A stretch of DNA of 64,000 nt from Sclerotiophoma versabilis (taxonomy: Eukaryota > Ascomycota > Dothideomycetes > Pleosporales > Didymellaceae). A program made the translations under genes and the position numbers. Shown piece by piece: positions 11,683 to 23,113 of the stretch. The notes beneath the pieces were generated by a model, which was given only the letters and a program-made list of their open reading frames with translations, was not told the origin of the DNA and made no database searches. Within the stretch, counting starts at the first letter, position 1. The number at the start of each line of letters is the position of its first letter. The DNA is taken from assembly GCA_012274445.1 (NCBI GenBank), contig JAAROD010000015.1, positions 434,001 to 498,000 of the forward strand, given 5' to 3'.

Positions 11683-13279
11683 TTAAGTAACCTTGGAGAT
11701 CTTGAAGCCACCGGGTACAAGCTTCTGGAATACACCTTGAGGGTCGTACTTCTTCGCAGCTGCCTTCATCTTCTCGACGTTCTCCGCTCCGTAACCGGCA
11801 AGAGGATCTTGGGTTATATCTGCGTAGTCAAGATACAGGTATGGATTGTCAGCGCCTATGCTAACAGCATAGGCACGGATTCTGTTGATGAGGTCCATTC
11901 CGGCCTGCTGGAAGAGCGCATCCTGCTCAGCGCCTTGCCAAGCAATATATGGCTGGTACACTAAGAGACGGTTACAATGTCACCTGGCAGTTCATGGGTT
12001 ATCACTTACAGCACAGTGTCTGACTATTGAATCGCTCCAGGCCGAGAATGTTACCGCCTCTCGCGGCGCTGTCCTTCCAGTACACAGGCGAAAGAGGCTG
12101 GTACAGAATATAGATCTGCCAGTCACCAGTGGCCTTCGCCTTGAGACTGGCCAGAACCTCCATATAGATCTTATGAGCCTCAGTCATCACGCGCAGATCG
12201 TTGGCGAAAGTAAGAGTTCCGAAGTATACGCTCGAGGTGGTTGGGCCAGCCAAAGCGGCCGCAAGATCAGACATGTTCGTCAGGGCGGTTGCGTCGGAGA
12301 TGTTGCCAGGAATCGCAAGAAACTCGTCAAAAGCCGCGGGACGCACGACAGGCTCAGCATGGTCATACGCATTTAGGATCAGGTTGGAACCGACGTTTGA
12401 CTGGTAGACAGGCATCACAATGGCAGCCGACTTAGGGTTCTTATCGACATCATTGGAGAAGTTGATGAGCGCTTTGAACTGGTCCTGAATTGTGGTCTCC
12501 GGGTAGATGACCAAGCCACCCCACATGCCGTCATACTTGAAGGTCCGAAATTTGAACTGGGTGACGATACCAAAGTTGTTGTTTCCGCCCTTCAGTACGG
12601 TAAAGAGGTCTGGGTTTTGGGTTCTATTGGCGGTGATGATGCGACCATCAGCGAGTACAACTTCGAATTCTAGAACGTTGTCGCAGATCAGACCGTGTTC
12701 CGGGGAAAAGTACGAGATACCACCGCCGAGCGTAAGACCGCCGACACCAACAGTAGACGATCGGCCACCAGTCGTAATGACACCGAGAGGCTCGAGCGTA
12801 GTGAACACGTCATTCCATCTAGCGCCAGGGCCGACTTTCACGAGGCTGTTGTTGGCATCGTACTGAACGGCGCTCATGTACTGCAAATCAATGGTCACGC
12901 CGTCCTTGATGTTAGATGCGCCAGCGTATGGAGTGTGACCGCCGCTACGGATTGCAAACTTGCAGGGCTTTGCAGAAGATGCAAGAGTTTTGACTGCAAG
13001 GGAGACCTCCTTTGCGTCTTTCGGCTGGACAATACAATTCGGTGTTATTGATTGCTGCTTGACATCGAAGTATGAGTCCAGGCGGGACTCGTACGCTGTC
13101 TGGCCCGGATAGAGAATGCGAGCTTTTAGAGAACTGCTGGCCAAAGCAGTACACTGCACACGTTCAGCTGTTAGCCGTTTCTGAGTAGCAGCTTTACTTA
13201 CGCAAGAGTCAGTCTTATTCTGGGCACCCGGTAGTCTTGCAAGAGCTGCAGCAAGCAGTGTGAACTGCAGACCATACAT
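11683..13279 (-). CDS. Secreted FAD-linked oxidase (berberine-bridge-enzyme-like)
   Basis: Exons 13279-13202, 13153-12010 and 11960-11683 give 499 residues. The start at 13279 yields MYGLQFTLLAAALARLPGAQ, a signal peptide, so the enzyme is probably secreted. The first intron (13154-13201, GTAAGT, a GCTAAC branch site, GTGCAG) is 48 nt, in frame and stop-free, so it is easily missed. The PCMH-type FAD domain shows RSGGHTPYAG with H99 as the likely covalent FAD attachment site, then TVGVGGLTLGGGISYFSPEHG. The position where bicovalent members carry a second Cys before TVG is occupied by RSS here, suggesting one covalent bond. The C-terminal BBE segment holds YLDYAD and KYDPQGVFQKLVPGG. Such enzymes oxidise sugars, alcohols or secondary metabolites; the substrate is unknown. 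A TATA-like TTAATAAAGG sits about 85 bp upstream. Confidence 0.87.
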
Positions 13280-14209
13280 CTCGAACGAACAGGATATGGA
13301 AACGGTTGTGGTTGTGCGAAGAACGACAGTCGATGCAAAGGCAATCATACACCGGGGAAGCCTTTATTAAGAACACCCCTCAATGGGAGCTGCATGCGCC
13401 TCTCCATCAGTAACGAGGTAATATAGTGGTTGCTATAGATTGGCCTGGATGCGCACCTTACCAGGCTGTCGGGGCTTTTGCTGTTTCCCTACCAGCATGG
13501 CTCCTGCAAGATATGAAGAAATTGTACGTGTAGATATCATCTGCTCTTCCACACGATTAGCGCTGCAACCATTACGAGTGCTGCCTGCAAGTGACGGCTG
13601 CCCTGCTTGCATTAGTATAAGCCGACTAGCTCGCACCGTCCCGTGTAAAGCCGTCAGACCCATACCTCATCTGCGCGACACAGAGACCTTAAGATTAATA
13701 CTGCCTATTTCAAACCGGCTGTGGGATCCACCATAGTCGCGGGTCGGCACATCAGGAACGTTACGCTCGGATTCGATGATCAGGCGCATGGTCCACGTTG
13801 AACACTTTAAGAAGCAATACCGCCGGGCCGTGCCAAGACAGTAGAACCAGCATAACCTTGAACATATTCGAAGGACGCTACCGAATTGCAAGTCGAGCGC
13901 GGTCGAAGACTGTGAAGGAGCGCACCTGCAGATGTATATTTCCAAGTTATTAGGGGGTAGCGACCAAACTGGCCACTCATGTGCCGCCACAGCCTATCAC
14001 GAGCAAATCGACCATAATGACGGCTCATAATGCGAACAAGACGACAGTGCCCCTCTGGTCTGAGGTTTCTGGGACGTCTGGAATGCGTCCTTATATCGAT
14101 CTACCTATTGGCCTTGAAATGGTATACTAAACAAACTCCTCACTACACCTGGCGACCAACTCAAACAAGATCTCATGTGTTGAGCACTTTAGTTCTCAGA
14201 TTCGACAAT
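13280..14209. other. Divergent promoter region of FAD oxidase and rhodopsin-domain gene
   Basis: The two genes start back to back from this 930-bp stretch, so they may share control elements. A TATA-like sequence for the oxidase lies at 13361-13370 on the minus strand. No coding signal is supported. Confidence 0.5.
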
Positions 14210-15682
14210 ATGGATATGAACCAGCCTCTTTTCCCTGCACCTGATGGCTATGTTCTCGACCTTGCGAGTCCGCAGCGGATGGGCCAGGCCGCGAATTTCT
14301 ATGTCGGTCTCATCGGCATGATTCTGGCGACATTGTTCCTAGGCGTCAGGATCTACACCAAGGTCATTCTTGCGAGAAGCTTCTCTGCAGACGATGGTAT
14401 GTCTGATGACGCTGAAAGCAACGAGACACAATCTGACACATGCACAGGAGCCTTGCTTGTCGCTTGGGTGAGTCAAACCGTACTTAAAAATGACCTCCAT
14501 CAAACATTGTTCCTAACCACATACCTTGAATACAGGGCTTTTCCGTAGCCATACAGATAATTGTACTGTGTAAGTAAACTCTTGTGTTAGCGGCCCAGGT
14601 AGTCATACTAACCCACTTTACAGATCAGTATGGTCGAGGGACGCTTGGTATTCACATATGGGAGATACCGGCATACAGAATCAATTCCACATTTAACGTG
14701 AGTGGCTTACGGCATCTATACTTATCTTACTAACTGGTCTTAGCTCATCAACATTTGCACTATCCTCTACTGTCCCTTCCTTGCGGCCGCCAAATTCTCG
14801 CTCTTATTCTTCTACCTCAAGCTCTCGCACTTACGATGGTTTCGCATCGCCGTCGTCACCAACATGCTCCTCGTGGTTGGCTACAACATCGCGCTCATCT
14901 TCCCATTTATATTCACCTGCACACCGGTAACGAAAAACTTCGACGTCTTCGTGACAGGCGGGTCCTGCCTCAACCGGACTCCAATCTATATGGCCACAGC
15001 AGTTCTCAACATGGTTACGGACATCATACTTCTGGTTCTTCCGATACCTATGATCTTCAATTTACAGATGCCTAGAATTCAGAAAGCAGGGCTGATATGC
15101 ATCTTTGGCGTTGGATCTGCGACTTGCGTCACAAGTGCTGTACGCCTCATTCTTCTCTTTCCCATGTTTAAGACGGTTGACCTGACATGGGCGATCGTCA
15201 AACCTGGAATATGGATTCTCATCGAAGCAAACCTTGTTATCATCACCGGCGCACTGCCCACCATGCGACTGTTCTTCCGCCATGTTGCACCCCGCCTCAT
15301 TGGCGAGTTGAGCATGCCAAGTTGCAGTAAGAAGCCGGGTGCCAGTGGGTGCAGCGCCAGTGGGCATCATGGAGATGAATACATATGCGGGTCGAAGTAC
15401 CTCGAGACCGAGCTCAAGACTATCAGCTCGAAGCCTGCAAGGAGCAGATACAGCCGTATGGGCGACGAAGTCAGTATAGGCAGCGATGAGATCGCAAGTT
15501 GGAGAACCGATGCAGGGAGTGACAAAGGCATCATCTTACTACAACCGCAAGGGCTAGACAGGAAGCCGAGCAAGAACGGTGTGGGTACAATCGTGAAGAC
15601 GCAGACCATGACGATCACCTCTGAGCTGATCCCTGAGGCCGATCAGCGAGAACGACGGTCGAGTTGGGTGCCTCAATTCTGA
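14210..15682 (+). CDS. Fungal rhodopsin-domain seven-helix membrane protein
   Basis: Exons 14210-14396, 14448-14467, 14536-14569, 14624-14697 and 14744-15682 give 417 residues. Two internal exons are only 20 and 34 nt, yet all joins keep frame and restore continuous helices. Seven hydrophobic segments span about residues 20-285. Family-typical marks include GVRIYTK after helix 1, NICTILYCPFLAAAKFSLLFFY, FTCTPVTKNFD, CLNRTPIYMATAVLNMVTDI and LPIPMI. This is the fungal integral-membrane 'rhodopsin domain' family (PF20684, also near the Pth11-type proteins), for which retinal binding is not established. The last 130 residues form a polar cytosolic tail rich in Ser and charged residues. Roles in signalling or surface sensing are inferred. 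The start at MDMNQPLF is the first ATG giving the expected short extracellular N-terminus. Confidence 0.87.
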
Positions 15683-17576
15683 GCGCGGCTGTTGCGGCAG
15701 GGTTGGCACGAGTGACATGCTGTTGACAAAGGCCCGATTGAAGGATGGTCTCTAACCTTGCACGCTCACAGCTGCATCAATATGCAGTCAGCACCTTATC
15801 TATATCCGACGGTCAGTTTCTCGGATCCTCTCGTGCTCCTTCTTTGCATGGGACAACAGCGATTAAGATACCCCAGTTCTCAATCATTCTTTTTTCTTCA
15901 ACTATTGTTTTTCTTGCCTCATCATTGAAGCAAGACCATAAACATCTGGTGTCTCCACTCACTTGCCGTAACGCGGGCAGCGTGCCGCATGTGGCAATAT
16001 CCCGTTCCCTAGGACCCCATAATTCCCGGGATTCGCTTCCTTCCGAAATGACTCGCGATCCTTCGTAATTCGTAATTCGACCGTGCGGATGATGGCCCTG
16101 ATAATTTCGTGGACAGCACATTAAGCCATTTGCCAGGGCGAAAAGAGGTCGAGGTGCAGTGTCATCGTCCACCAACAAAGGGAGCTAAACGATATTTTGA
16201 GTCTTAGCAAATGATGTGTCTGCGAAAACCAACAAGGAAGCGGCAAGGTGCAACAGTGCTACATTGGCCATGTCCCAGTGGATGTTTACCGTAAGTCTTG
16301 ATTGCCGCACATTAAGAACAGTTGTCGTATCCCTTCGAGCAAGTCTGCCTCTTAATTGGCGCTGTCCGCGATAGTACCAACAAAACATGCTCGATGGTTG
16401 CTGCTACCGGGAAAAAACGTGACAGATTTACAACGACGTCGTATAGACTCGAGAAGCCCCGAAGTTCTCAGATATATGTAAAGGGATCTTCAGCCTTCGG
16501 AGCAGCAACCCACAATGGCATGCTATCATTAGCGAAATGTGATAAGAACGCTGACCTCTCAGCTGCACTATCCAACAATCCTAATGTCAAAGATACATAA
16601 GGCAACAACATCAGACACCAGATATGAATGATCATAAAGACAGCTACCACACGTTATATTGTAAGACGACAAGAAATATGGTCGCATTTCTTGCAACCAT
16701 GTTGAAGGCGAGTTGAGTTTTGAGAGTAAGCGCCGTCCCCCCTATTCCTATACATCTCAAATGCTAACATACACAGCGTCTCCAGGCCTGTTTTCTTAGT
16801 ACAAATCATGAATGGCAGATTTCATGTTCGTCTCTCTTTACAGCGCAGTTTTGTCCATGTGCGCGTCATGTGATACGGTCGGATTTAAAACCCATGGCTA
16901 ACGGCTCCACACCAGCAGGCTCAACACTGTCAAATTGCTAGGCAGTTTCACTGGGTCCTGCTCACCTCGACTTATTCTCTTTTGAGCCCTCCGGGTGACT
17001 TTCCTATGCCGTGGGTTTCGACCTCTACAGAACACATCCAAACATTGTGACGTTGACCATCGACTAGAGTAGCCGGGTGACAAGATAGCGAACCTGTCAG
17101 TCGGTAAATTTGTGATGCTCCGCATGAAATTTGGCGTTCCGACACCTTGGCTTCCGAGACGTAAAGCTTAGCACTCCTACAGTGGTGGCGCACCGGATCA
17201 GTCCGTCCGACTGCGACATCGTACGTCTCGTTTCGAAGGAATCTCCAAGCGGTGTTGCGACATTGTGCGTATGGAGGTATTCATGCGAAGGAAGAGTGGC
17301 CTGACATAGAGACATGGCCTAGGTTTGTGAAAGCACAGGATTTTAGACATTTCATTTCGGTTGCTTATCTATGGTATCGTCAAAGAGTGAGTGTTTACGC
17401 TGCACACAGTGCAAGCGGGCACCCAGCTGGAAAGTAAAACCAACCCCAATTATGTACAATAGTAATAGCTTGCAATATGCGTGATTCATCCACCGTTCTT
17501 CATCATCAATAACAAACTGAATACTTCCGCGCCACCGATACAAAGTTTTGCCACGCGACTTCAACTCATGCACTGC
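15683..17576. other. Intergenic 1.9 kb, nothing recognised
   Basis: The 3' flanks of the converging rhodopsin-domain and NoxB genes. Open frames here are short and carry no family motifs. No direct repeats, tRNA structure or transposon ends were seen. Confidence 0.5.
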
Positions 17577-19351
17577 CTAGAAGTTCTCCTTACCCCATAC
17601 AAAACTGAACCCGGGCTCACTCCACTTGTTACACTTGACATGCAATGTGCTTCCCAGTCCCTTCGGACCACAGAAGAACACACCAGCCTCAGCGGGAGCG
17701 TGAATCTTACGGATAGACTTGAATATCATGTCCCAGTTAGGACGACCAAAGTTCGTTGGTGCGCGCAGACCTGTGATGGCGTCTTGCTCAGCATTGGCGT
17801 CGTTGATCATGATGTTTGTGGCGTCGTCAGCCTTGATCTTGGCAGTGAGGTACTACGGTGCGTTAGTATTGGCATCAAGTCACGAGTGGAAGAGAGAGTA
17901 GCTTACAGTGTGGATCTCAATGTGATCTTCCAGATCCTGCGCTTCGATAGCGAGAAGAAGAGAGCGGAACCACTCGAAGGAACCGAAGTCACGGCAAATC
18001 CAAAAGAAGTATACCTTCCTCAGTCTGGTGCGGCTTTGAGGGTAGTTCATGCGATACCAGATGCTCTTCAGAATGGACGCGAAAGGTGTCACACCGATAC
18101 CGGCACCGACTAATACAGCGACTTCGAATTTGAACACGTCTTCAGATGCCGAACCAAACGGGCCATCGATATACACGCGTGGCAAGATCTGGCGCATGGC
18201 AACTTCTTCAGAGTTCTGGTCCTTCTCGCCACCAGCCTTCTTGTCGAGGTTGCACCCAAGTGCCTTTCCGAGCCTTCTAGTGAAGTCACCGACCATGCGG
18301 ACGTGGACGGAGATGTAATCCTCCTCAGGCGCGGAGGTGAGGGTGAATGGGTGGTACTGCCAGATGGAGACTTCGGGACAACAGAGGAAAATGTATTGAC
18401 CAGCACGGGTCGTAGTGTGTTCTTTCTTGATCTGGATCTCGCACACGTTGCTGGGGTGGTGAATGACCTTGGATACGTAGGTCTTGTGACGTCCACGCAC
18501 CTCGCGAGCAATTCGCTCACCGAGATAGGCAAATCCGCCATACATCCAGTACTCCCAGAAAACTCCAATGCCGTCGCAGAAAGGCGCAAAGTCGGGCTGG
18601 ATCATGCAGAAAGCACCGTGGATAGACCAGAAGACGAAGAAGACGATGAACATGTGGTGCGTGTACCAGAAGCGCTCGAAGTTTGCGCGGCGTGGCTTCT
18701 CGGCTGCGGTAATGGCAATAGACATCAGAGCGAACAACATGACATAGCCACTCCATCCCGGTCCTGTGGTGAGATTGGCGAGAATAAAGCCCATGAAGCC
18801 AAGTTCGTTAAATGCGGCAAATCGGGCAAGGTTGTTCCAATGGGCAATGGTGTGGACCCAGGAAAAGAAAACGATGGCCCAGGCGACAAGCTTGTGGAAT
18901 GTGATGTTCTTGTCGAAGGGAATGATGTCGTTCAATGGCGTGCGACGAGCCATAGAGATAAGGTTTCTGCACACAGGGAAGAGAATGAAGGCTACATCGA
19001 CGTGTAGTGTCAGGGCTGCCGAACGAGCTATAGGAAATGTTGCACCAAACTTCGCACGTGTGCCGATTGAGTTGTCCTGTGAGAGGTGAGTTGATGCCCC
19101 TGTGTAGACTCTTTGGTTCCTACCTTCAATCCGTAATTCATCATACCGAACACGAAAACCATAACGTGTAACAGCGCAAACGTGAAAACAAACAGTCGTC
19201 GATATCCTTCGTTGACCATCCACACATCGAATTTCTCTTTGCGAGTCAACTGGCGACCCTTCTCTTCTGACATTTCGCCGGACATGAGCATTCGCGTGAG
19301 AGGCGGCCATCTTGACCGCTCACGGCCTGTGAGAGATGCGGTGTAGGACAT
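17577..19351 (-). CDS. noxB: NADPH oxidase catalytic subunit, NoxB/Nox2 type
   Basis: Exons 19351-19124, 19076-17907 and 17852-17577 give 557 residues; introns are 47 and 54 nt. The longer N-terminus with EEKGRQLTRKEKFDVWM is the mark of fungal NoxB rather than NoxA. Six membrane helices carry the haem-ligand His pairs: H137 and H151 spaced by 14, and the pair in THHMFIVFFVFWSIHG spaced by 13. The FAD site is HPFTLTSAPEEDY, NADPH-binding segments are GAGIGVTPFASIL and CGPKGLG, and the C-terminus ends in Phe (WGKENF), as in gp91phox relatives. The enzyme moves electrons from NADPH across the membrane to oxygen, making superoxide. Fungal NoxB works with the p67phox-like regulator NoxR and is known for roles in spore germination, penetration structures and development. 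All key residues look intact. Confidence 0.95.
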
Positions 19352-20540
19352 GATAAGTAGGAAGTGGGTGCGTAGGCGAAGGTGCCGAATTAGATGCCCC
19401 TGTTATTCAGAGCCTGCTGAAGGTGGCTATCGTTCACGATAATCGCAAAGAAAGACGAAGTATCTAGACATTTGTCAGATGGGCAATGATCATCACGGGC
19501 GACAACCATGAACTTACTATAGGTGCCTGCACAAACGAACAGAAAGGGCAAAAGGGTATCTTCGGTCACCCGGTTAAAGAAGCACCGGCATGAAAACGGA
19601 GATTCTTGGACAAAGGGGAAACAAAAGTCTATAAGCACGCACAAAGCGGAATAGGCACGGCGGGGGAAGGGGGATGGCGGTTAGTCTATCAAAGCGAAGG
19701 CATGTGGGTATGGGTCAGGACGCCTGGAGAAAACCAGCAAAGCTTAACACAAGCAGCGAAACGGTAGTAGGAGTCGAACCACCTTCGTGCGTTCGCGGTC
19801 AAAAGCTGCGACGTAGCAGGGTGCGCAGTCTATGGGGCGCCTCGTACGGGCAAGGTGCGGCGCCCAGAGCCGCACAGAGCCTCGTGCGAACGAATAGCAT
19901 GCTGAGTCTCGCTGACATGAGCCTGCGGCAAGTGAAAAGGCAGTGCGATGAAACCCGAGTGGGTGTGGCGTTTTACCGTTCCCCCCATGTGGGTGGTCGT
20001 ATGAGATGTTTGAGATTTGTCGGAGAGGCCTGGTCTCAAACGCTTGGCTGGTTCGCGTTGGCGCTTGAATCCCGCTTGAGGCTAGTTGCCGATCCCTCAT
20101 GGCCCTCCTTTTTCTTCAACGGCTTTACGGATGAACCTGAAGCATTCAATAATGCTGAGAGTTGGCCAAGAGAATATGCGGGATCCCATCGGTAAGGCTT
20201 GAAAGTGACAGCTGTAACCGTCAGATAACCAGATCCCCGATATCCTCCGAACCCCGACACTGCGAAGTCCTGCTCCTTCAAGAACGCCTTGAAGCTCAGC
20301 AGAATGCTGATATCGGAGCTTAGATTCGTATTGCTTTCACCGGATGACGGAAAGAAGACCAGTGGTACAACCAGTCGTCCGTTGTATCACATCATACATT
20401 ATTCTAGGCTAGCAGTTCGGCTCCTATTCAGCGCGACTGCTATTTCCGTTCCAAACATCTAAAGTCTTGGAACTCAGACGTCCTCCAGGGAACTGCTGGA
20501 ACAAACACCCATCAGAAACAGCGACATCAGTCAAATGGCT
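19352..20540. other. Intergenic 1.2 kb upstream of NoxB
   Basis: This should contain the NoxB promoter and long 5' leader on the minus strand and the SDR 3' flank. A B-box-like GGTTCGACTCC occurs on the minus strand near 19,770-19,780, but no cloverleaf could be folded around it. No gene is supported. Confidence 0.5.
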
Positions 20541-21376
20541 CTACAGCATCATAAAGCCGCCTGAAGCGGAGATCGTCTGCCCCGAGACCCATTTCGAGTC
20601 TTCACTCGCCAACCAGCAAACAATCCGCGCAATGTCGTCGGCAGTGCCGACCCTGTGCTCTACCGCTGTGGTCTTTAGTTGCACGTCGACAATGTCCTTA
20701 GGCACGTCGTCGAGCATTTCTGACTCGACAGGTCCAGGGGCAACTGCGTTGACAGTGTGCCCTGCGTCTCCAATTTCCTGGGCTAAGCTTTTTGTCATTC
20801 CCTCAATGGCTGCCTTGGATGCAGCGTAAAGTGACATCTTTGGTGGGCCAATGCGCGCTCCGACTGACGACATATTGATGATCCTGCCGGGCTTCCGGAG
20901 ATGGGGAATAACAGCCTTGATTAAGAGTAACGGAGCGCGAACGTTGACATCAAAGATGCCAGCGTAGTCTTCTGCGGTTGTTTCCTCGATAGGGTTGGCC
21001 CAGAGGACGCCTGCGTTGTTCACTAGGATATCAATCCTATCCCCGAATGCTTCTCTGGTCGATGCAACGATCTTCTCAGGTGCCTCGACCTGCTTTAGAT
21101 CTGCTTGGATGATATGTGCTTTGCTACCATTATTCATAGACGAAATAGCCTCGGCAATCTTGTTAGCCTTTTCCTCACTCTTAGGCGAAGTGTAGACGAG
21201 TGCGACCTGCGATGGATATAAGCCTATGCGCGCCGCAGCCCAACGTTGTGATCACCTACGTTCGCACCCCTACGCGCCAGTTCTGTCGCCAAACCAGCCC
21301 CAATACCCCGAGAAGCTCCAGTCACTATGGCGACTTTGCCTTGCAAAGTCAGTGCATAGCTCGGAACAGTAGACAT
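20541..21376 (-). CDS. Short-chain dehydrogenase/reductase (SDR), classical type
   Basis: Exons 21376-21260 and 21206-20541 (53-nt intron, GTAGGT..CGCAG) give 260 residues, the usual classical SDR size. The NAD(P)-binding motif TGASRGIG is at 19-26, NNAG at 102-105, and the catalytic set S153, Y166 and K170 (YAASK) is complete. The C-terminus holds the VAPGPVESEM segment and ends with SGQTISASGGFMML, close to 3-oxoacyl-ACP-reductase-like and versicolorin-reductase-like enzymes. The start was taken at MSTVPSYALTLQGK, just before the first beta strand; an upstream in-frame ATG would add a 37-residue extension without family support. The substrate is unknown, and no polyketide synthase lies nearby in this window. 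A cytosolic enzyme is likely. Confidence 0.9.
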
Positions 21377-22037
21377 GGCCAAGTGCAATTCGTGAGATAT
21401 TTGGGAGAAAAGTATGTGGACGATCTTGGCTTCAGCAACCGTTGTATCCCCCTCTCGTAAATATAGGTCACATTGAAATTGTGGCAAGTGTAGACGGAAT
21501 TCTGAGATAATTGTTACATTATCCTGCGTTCAATGAGGGTTAAGAGACTCTCCGCTCGTGGATAGCTACGTCATCAAGCGAGCATCTCCCGAGCGATGTT
21601 AAACTTGCCGAACATTGTCGGACGACTTCAGTCATACTCTACGAGCAGTGGGATCTGAATGCGGCAAAACGAATGTGTGTCCTGAACGTGAGGTGCAGGG
21701 GCTGACTGTACCCGACCACATCCTTGACTGACCGACAAGTGTCGGCCATCGAACTCAAGCAGATAGCATCATGTTGTGTAGACGAACAACGTAAAGCACG
21801 AACATGACATAAACATTTCTCTTTCCATTACGCTACGTGGGTATCGCTTTAAAGTCTATTAAACTGCTGCTCTCAAGCCAGAATCAGATGATCGTCACTC
21901 CCTCGAAACCATGCAGCGCCCTAATAAAATGTTAGTCATATCCTCAAAAGGTATCCAACCTATTTTCACCCTGTCATTGCAGCATCCGGTCCACTATGAT
22001 AACTTCCTCACCGAGTCTTTAGGTCTTGACTTTGCGG
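21377..22037. other. Intergenic, SDR promoter side
   Basis: About 660 bp between the SDR start and the stop of the small membrane protein gene, both on the minus strand. Nothing beyond the expected promoter and terminator is recognised. Confidence 0.5.
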
Positions 22038-22250
22038 TTACTTCTTGCCGAAGGCAAAGAACCCGCCCTTCTTTTCCACCTTCTTCTTGGGATACGCTTT
22101 TCCTGTTACAAAGCTGATGTAGAAGCAGACGCCGACAAACGATGACAATCCGATGATTACGAGGACTAGCGTGAGTAACGGTCGAGCATCTGCTTGGATT
22201 GAGCGCAGTGCTGTCGGTGTAAGGATCGGTGCGAGAAACTCCCAGGCCAT
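22038..22250 (-). CDS. Small single-pass membrane protein, unknown function
   Basis: A 70-residue uninterrupted frame from an ATG at 22250. Residues about 26-49 (LTLVLVIIGLSSFVGVCFYISFV) form one clear membrane helix. The N-terminal part (MAWEFLAPILTPTALRSIQ) looks amphipathic, and the C-terminal tail is strongly basic with aromatic residues (KKKVEKKGGFFAFGKK), the charge pattern of a protein with its C-terminus in the cytosol. I do not recognise a family. The compact, well-ordered layout of helix plus basic tail is unlikely for a random frame. It may be an accessory subunit of an ER or mitochondrial membrane complex, but that is a guess. Confidence 0.6.
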   Translation of the reverse strand: MAWEFLAPILTPTALRSIQADARPLLTLVLVIIGLSSFVGVCFYISFVTGKAYPKKKVEKKGGFFAFGKK

Positions 22251-22706
22251 TGTTGATTATTGAGAAAGGGGTGTGTATGTTGAAGGACAGAATTGACAGC
22301 CAGCTGTCACCGAAGAATCGGTCAAAAATTTGAAGAGAAAGACGAAGAGAGTGACTGCTTGGCGCTGCGAGAAGGACGAACTGGAAGATTAGAAACAACG
22401 GGAGGGAATAGCACTGCTAAGTAGGGCGCATAAGCAGCGCGTTCGCAAACCGTAAGCGTCGGATAGATGACCTGATATCCATTACTTCTTGAGACAGGAG
22501 GCACGATGTTTATGGGCAGCTCCAGTCACAAAGTCCGAATCGCCATCATCAACCTGAACAGCCAATCCGATGCCGTAAGCGTTTCACAACCGAGGCAGAG
22601 CAGGGGATGATCGTGAGACACGTCGGAGACTCGGCACAAGGCATGGGTTTTGTTTGCGTCGTACTGGGTCATGTCATGTTGCGAGGATTGCGGTGGAGAT
22701 GACTTG

Positions 22707-22727
22707 AGGCTCGAGGCTCGAGGCTCG
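22707..22727. repeat. Three tandem copies of AGGCTCG
   Basis: A perfect 7-bp unit is repeated three times, flanked by GACTTG on the left and TTCGAGTC on the right, which pair imperfectly as an inverted repeat. It sits between two divergent genes and could be a regulatory element or simple slippage. Confidence 0.7.
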
Positions 22728-22762
22728 AGCTTCGAGTCATTGATGGGAGGGTGCAAGACACT

Positions 22763-22770
22763 ATCACGTG
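22763..22770 (+). promoter_or_regulatory. CACGTG box upstream of EMG1
   Basis: ATCACGTG matches the bHLH (Cbf1-type) consensus RTCACRTG. It lies about 345 bp upstream of the EMG1 start. Use as a factor site is inferred from the match only. Confidence 0.35.
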
Positions 22771-23113
22771 GCCTCGGCTGAACCTGCCGTCGGCGTTATC
22801 CACACACGCCAGTGCTCAAAGGGCTGGACTCGGGAAAAGACTTCTCAGTCCGACGTTCCCGCAGACAAAACTCTCCTTCCTTCTTAATCCTCCAGAAAAG
22901 ACACCACCTGTAGATTGTTGCCGACCTCGCTATCATAAATCGGTGTGTATTGCGTGTCGACTGAACCCTAACTTTCCAGAAATCCCACACGAAAAGGAGT
23001 CCAGGACTTGCACCCCGCACTGAGCCAGGCGAATACGCACAGCAACGAGAAAGCTATTTCCGATTTCGCTAGACATAGCTGTATATTGCATCATCACTCA
23101 CGCATATCTCAAC

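Larger units (their letters stand above)
22251..23113. other. Divergent promoter region of small membrane protein and EMG1
   Basis: Starts of the two genes face away from each other across 860 bp. The stretch contains a palindromic CACGTG at 22765-22770 and three direct copies of AGGCTCG at 22707-22727. No coding signal is supported. Confidence 0.5.

Noticed and set aside
19765..19830. B-box-like GGTTCGACTCC on the minus strand suggesting a tRNA
   Set aside because: The T stem pairs at only three of five positions, no A box lies at the right distance, and no acceptor stem pairs.
11683..21376. FAD oxidase, rhodopsin-domain protein, NoxB and SDR as a biosynthetic cluster
   Set aside because: No backbone enzyme (polyketide synthase, peptide synthetase or terpene cyclase) or pathway regulator is present, and the genes are separated by long gaps.
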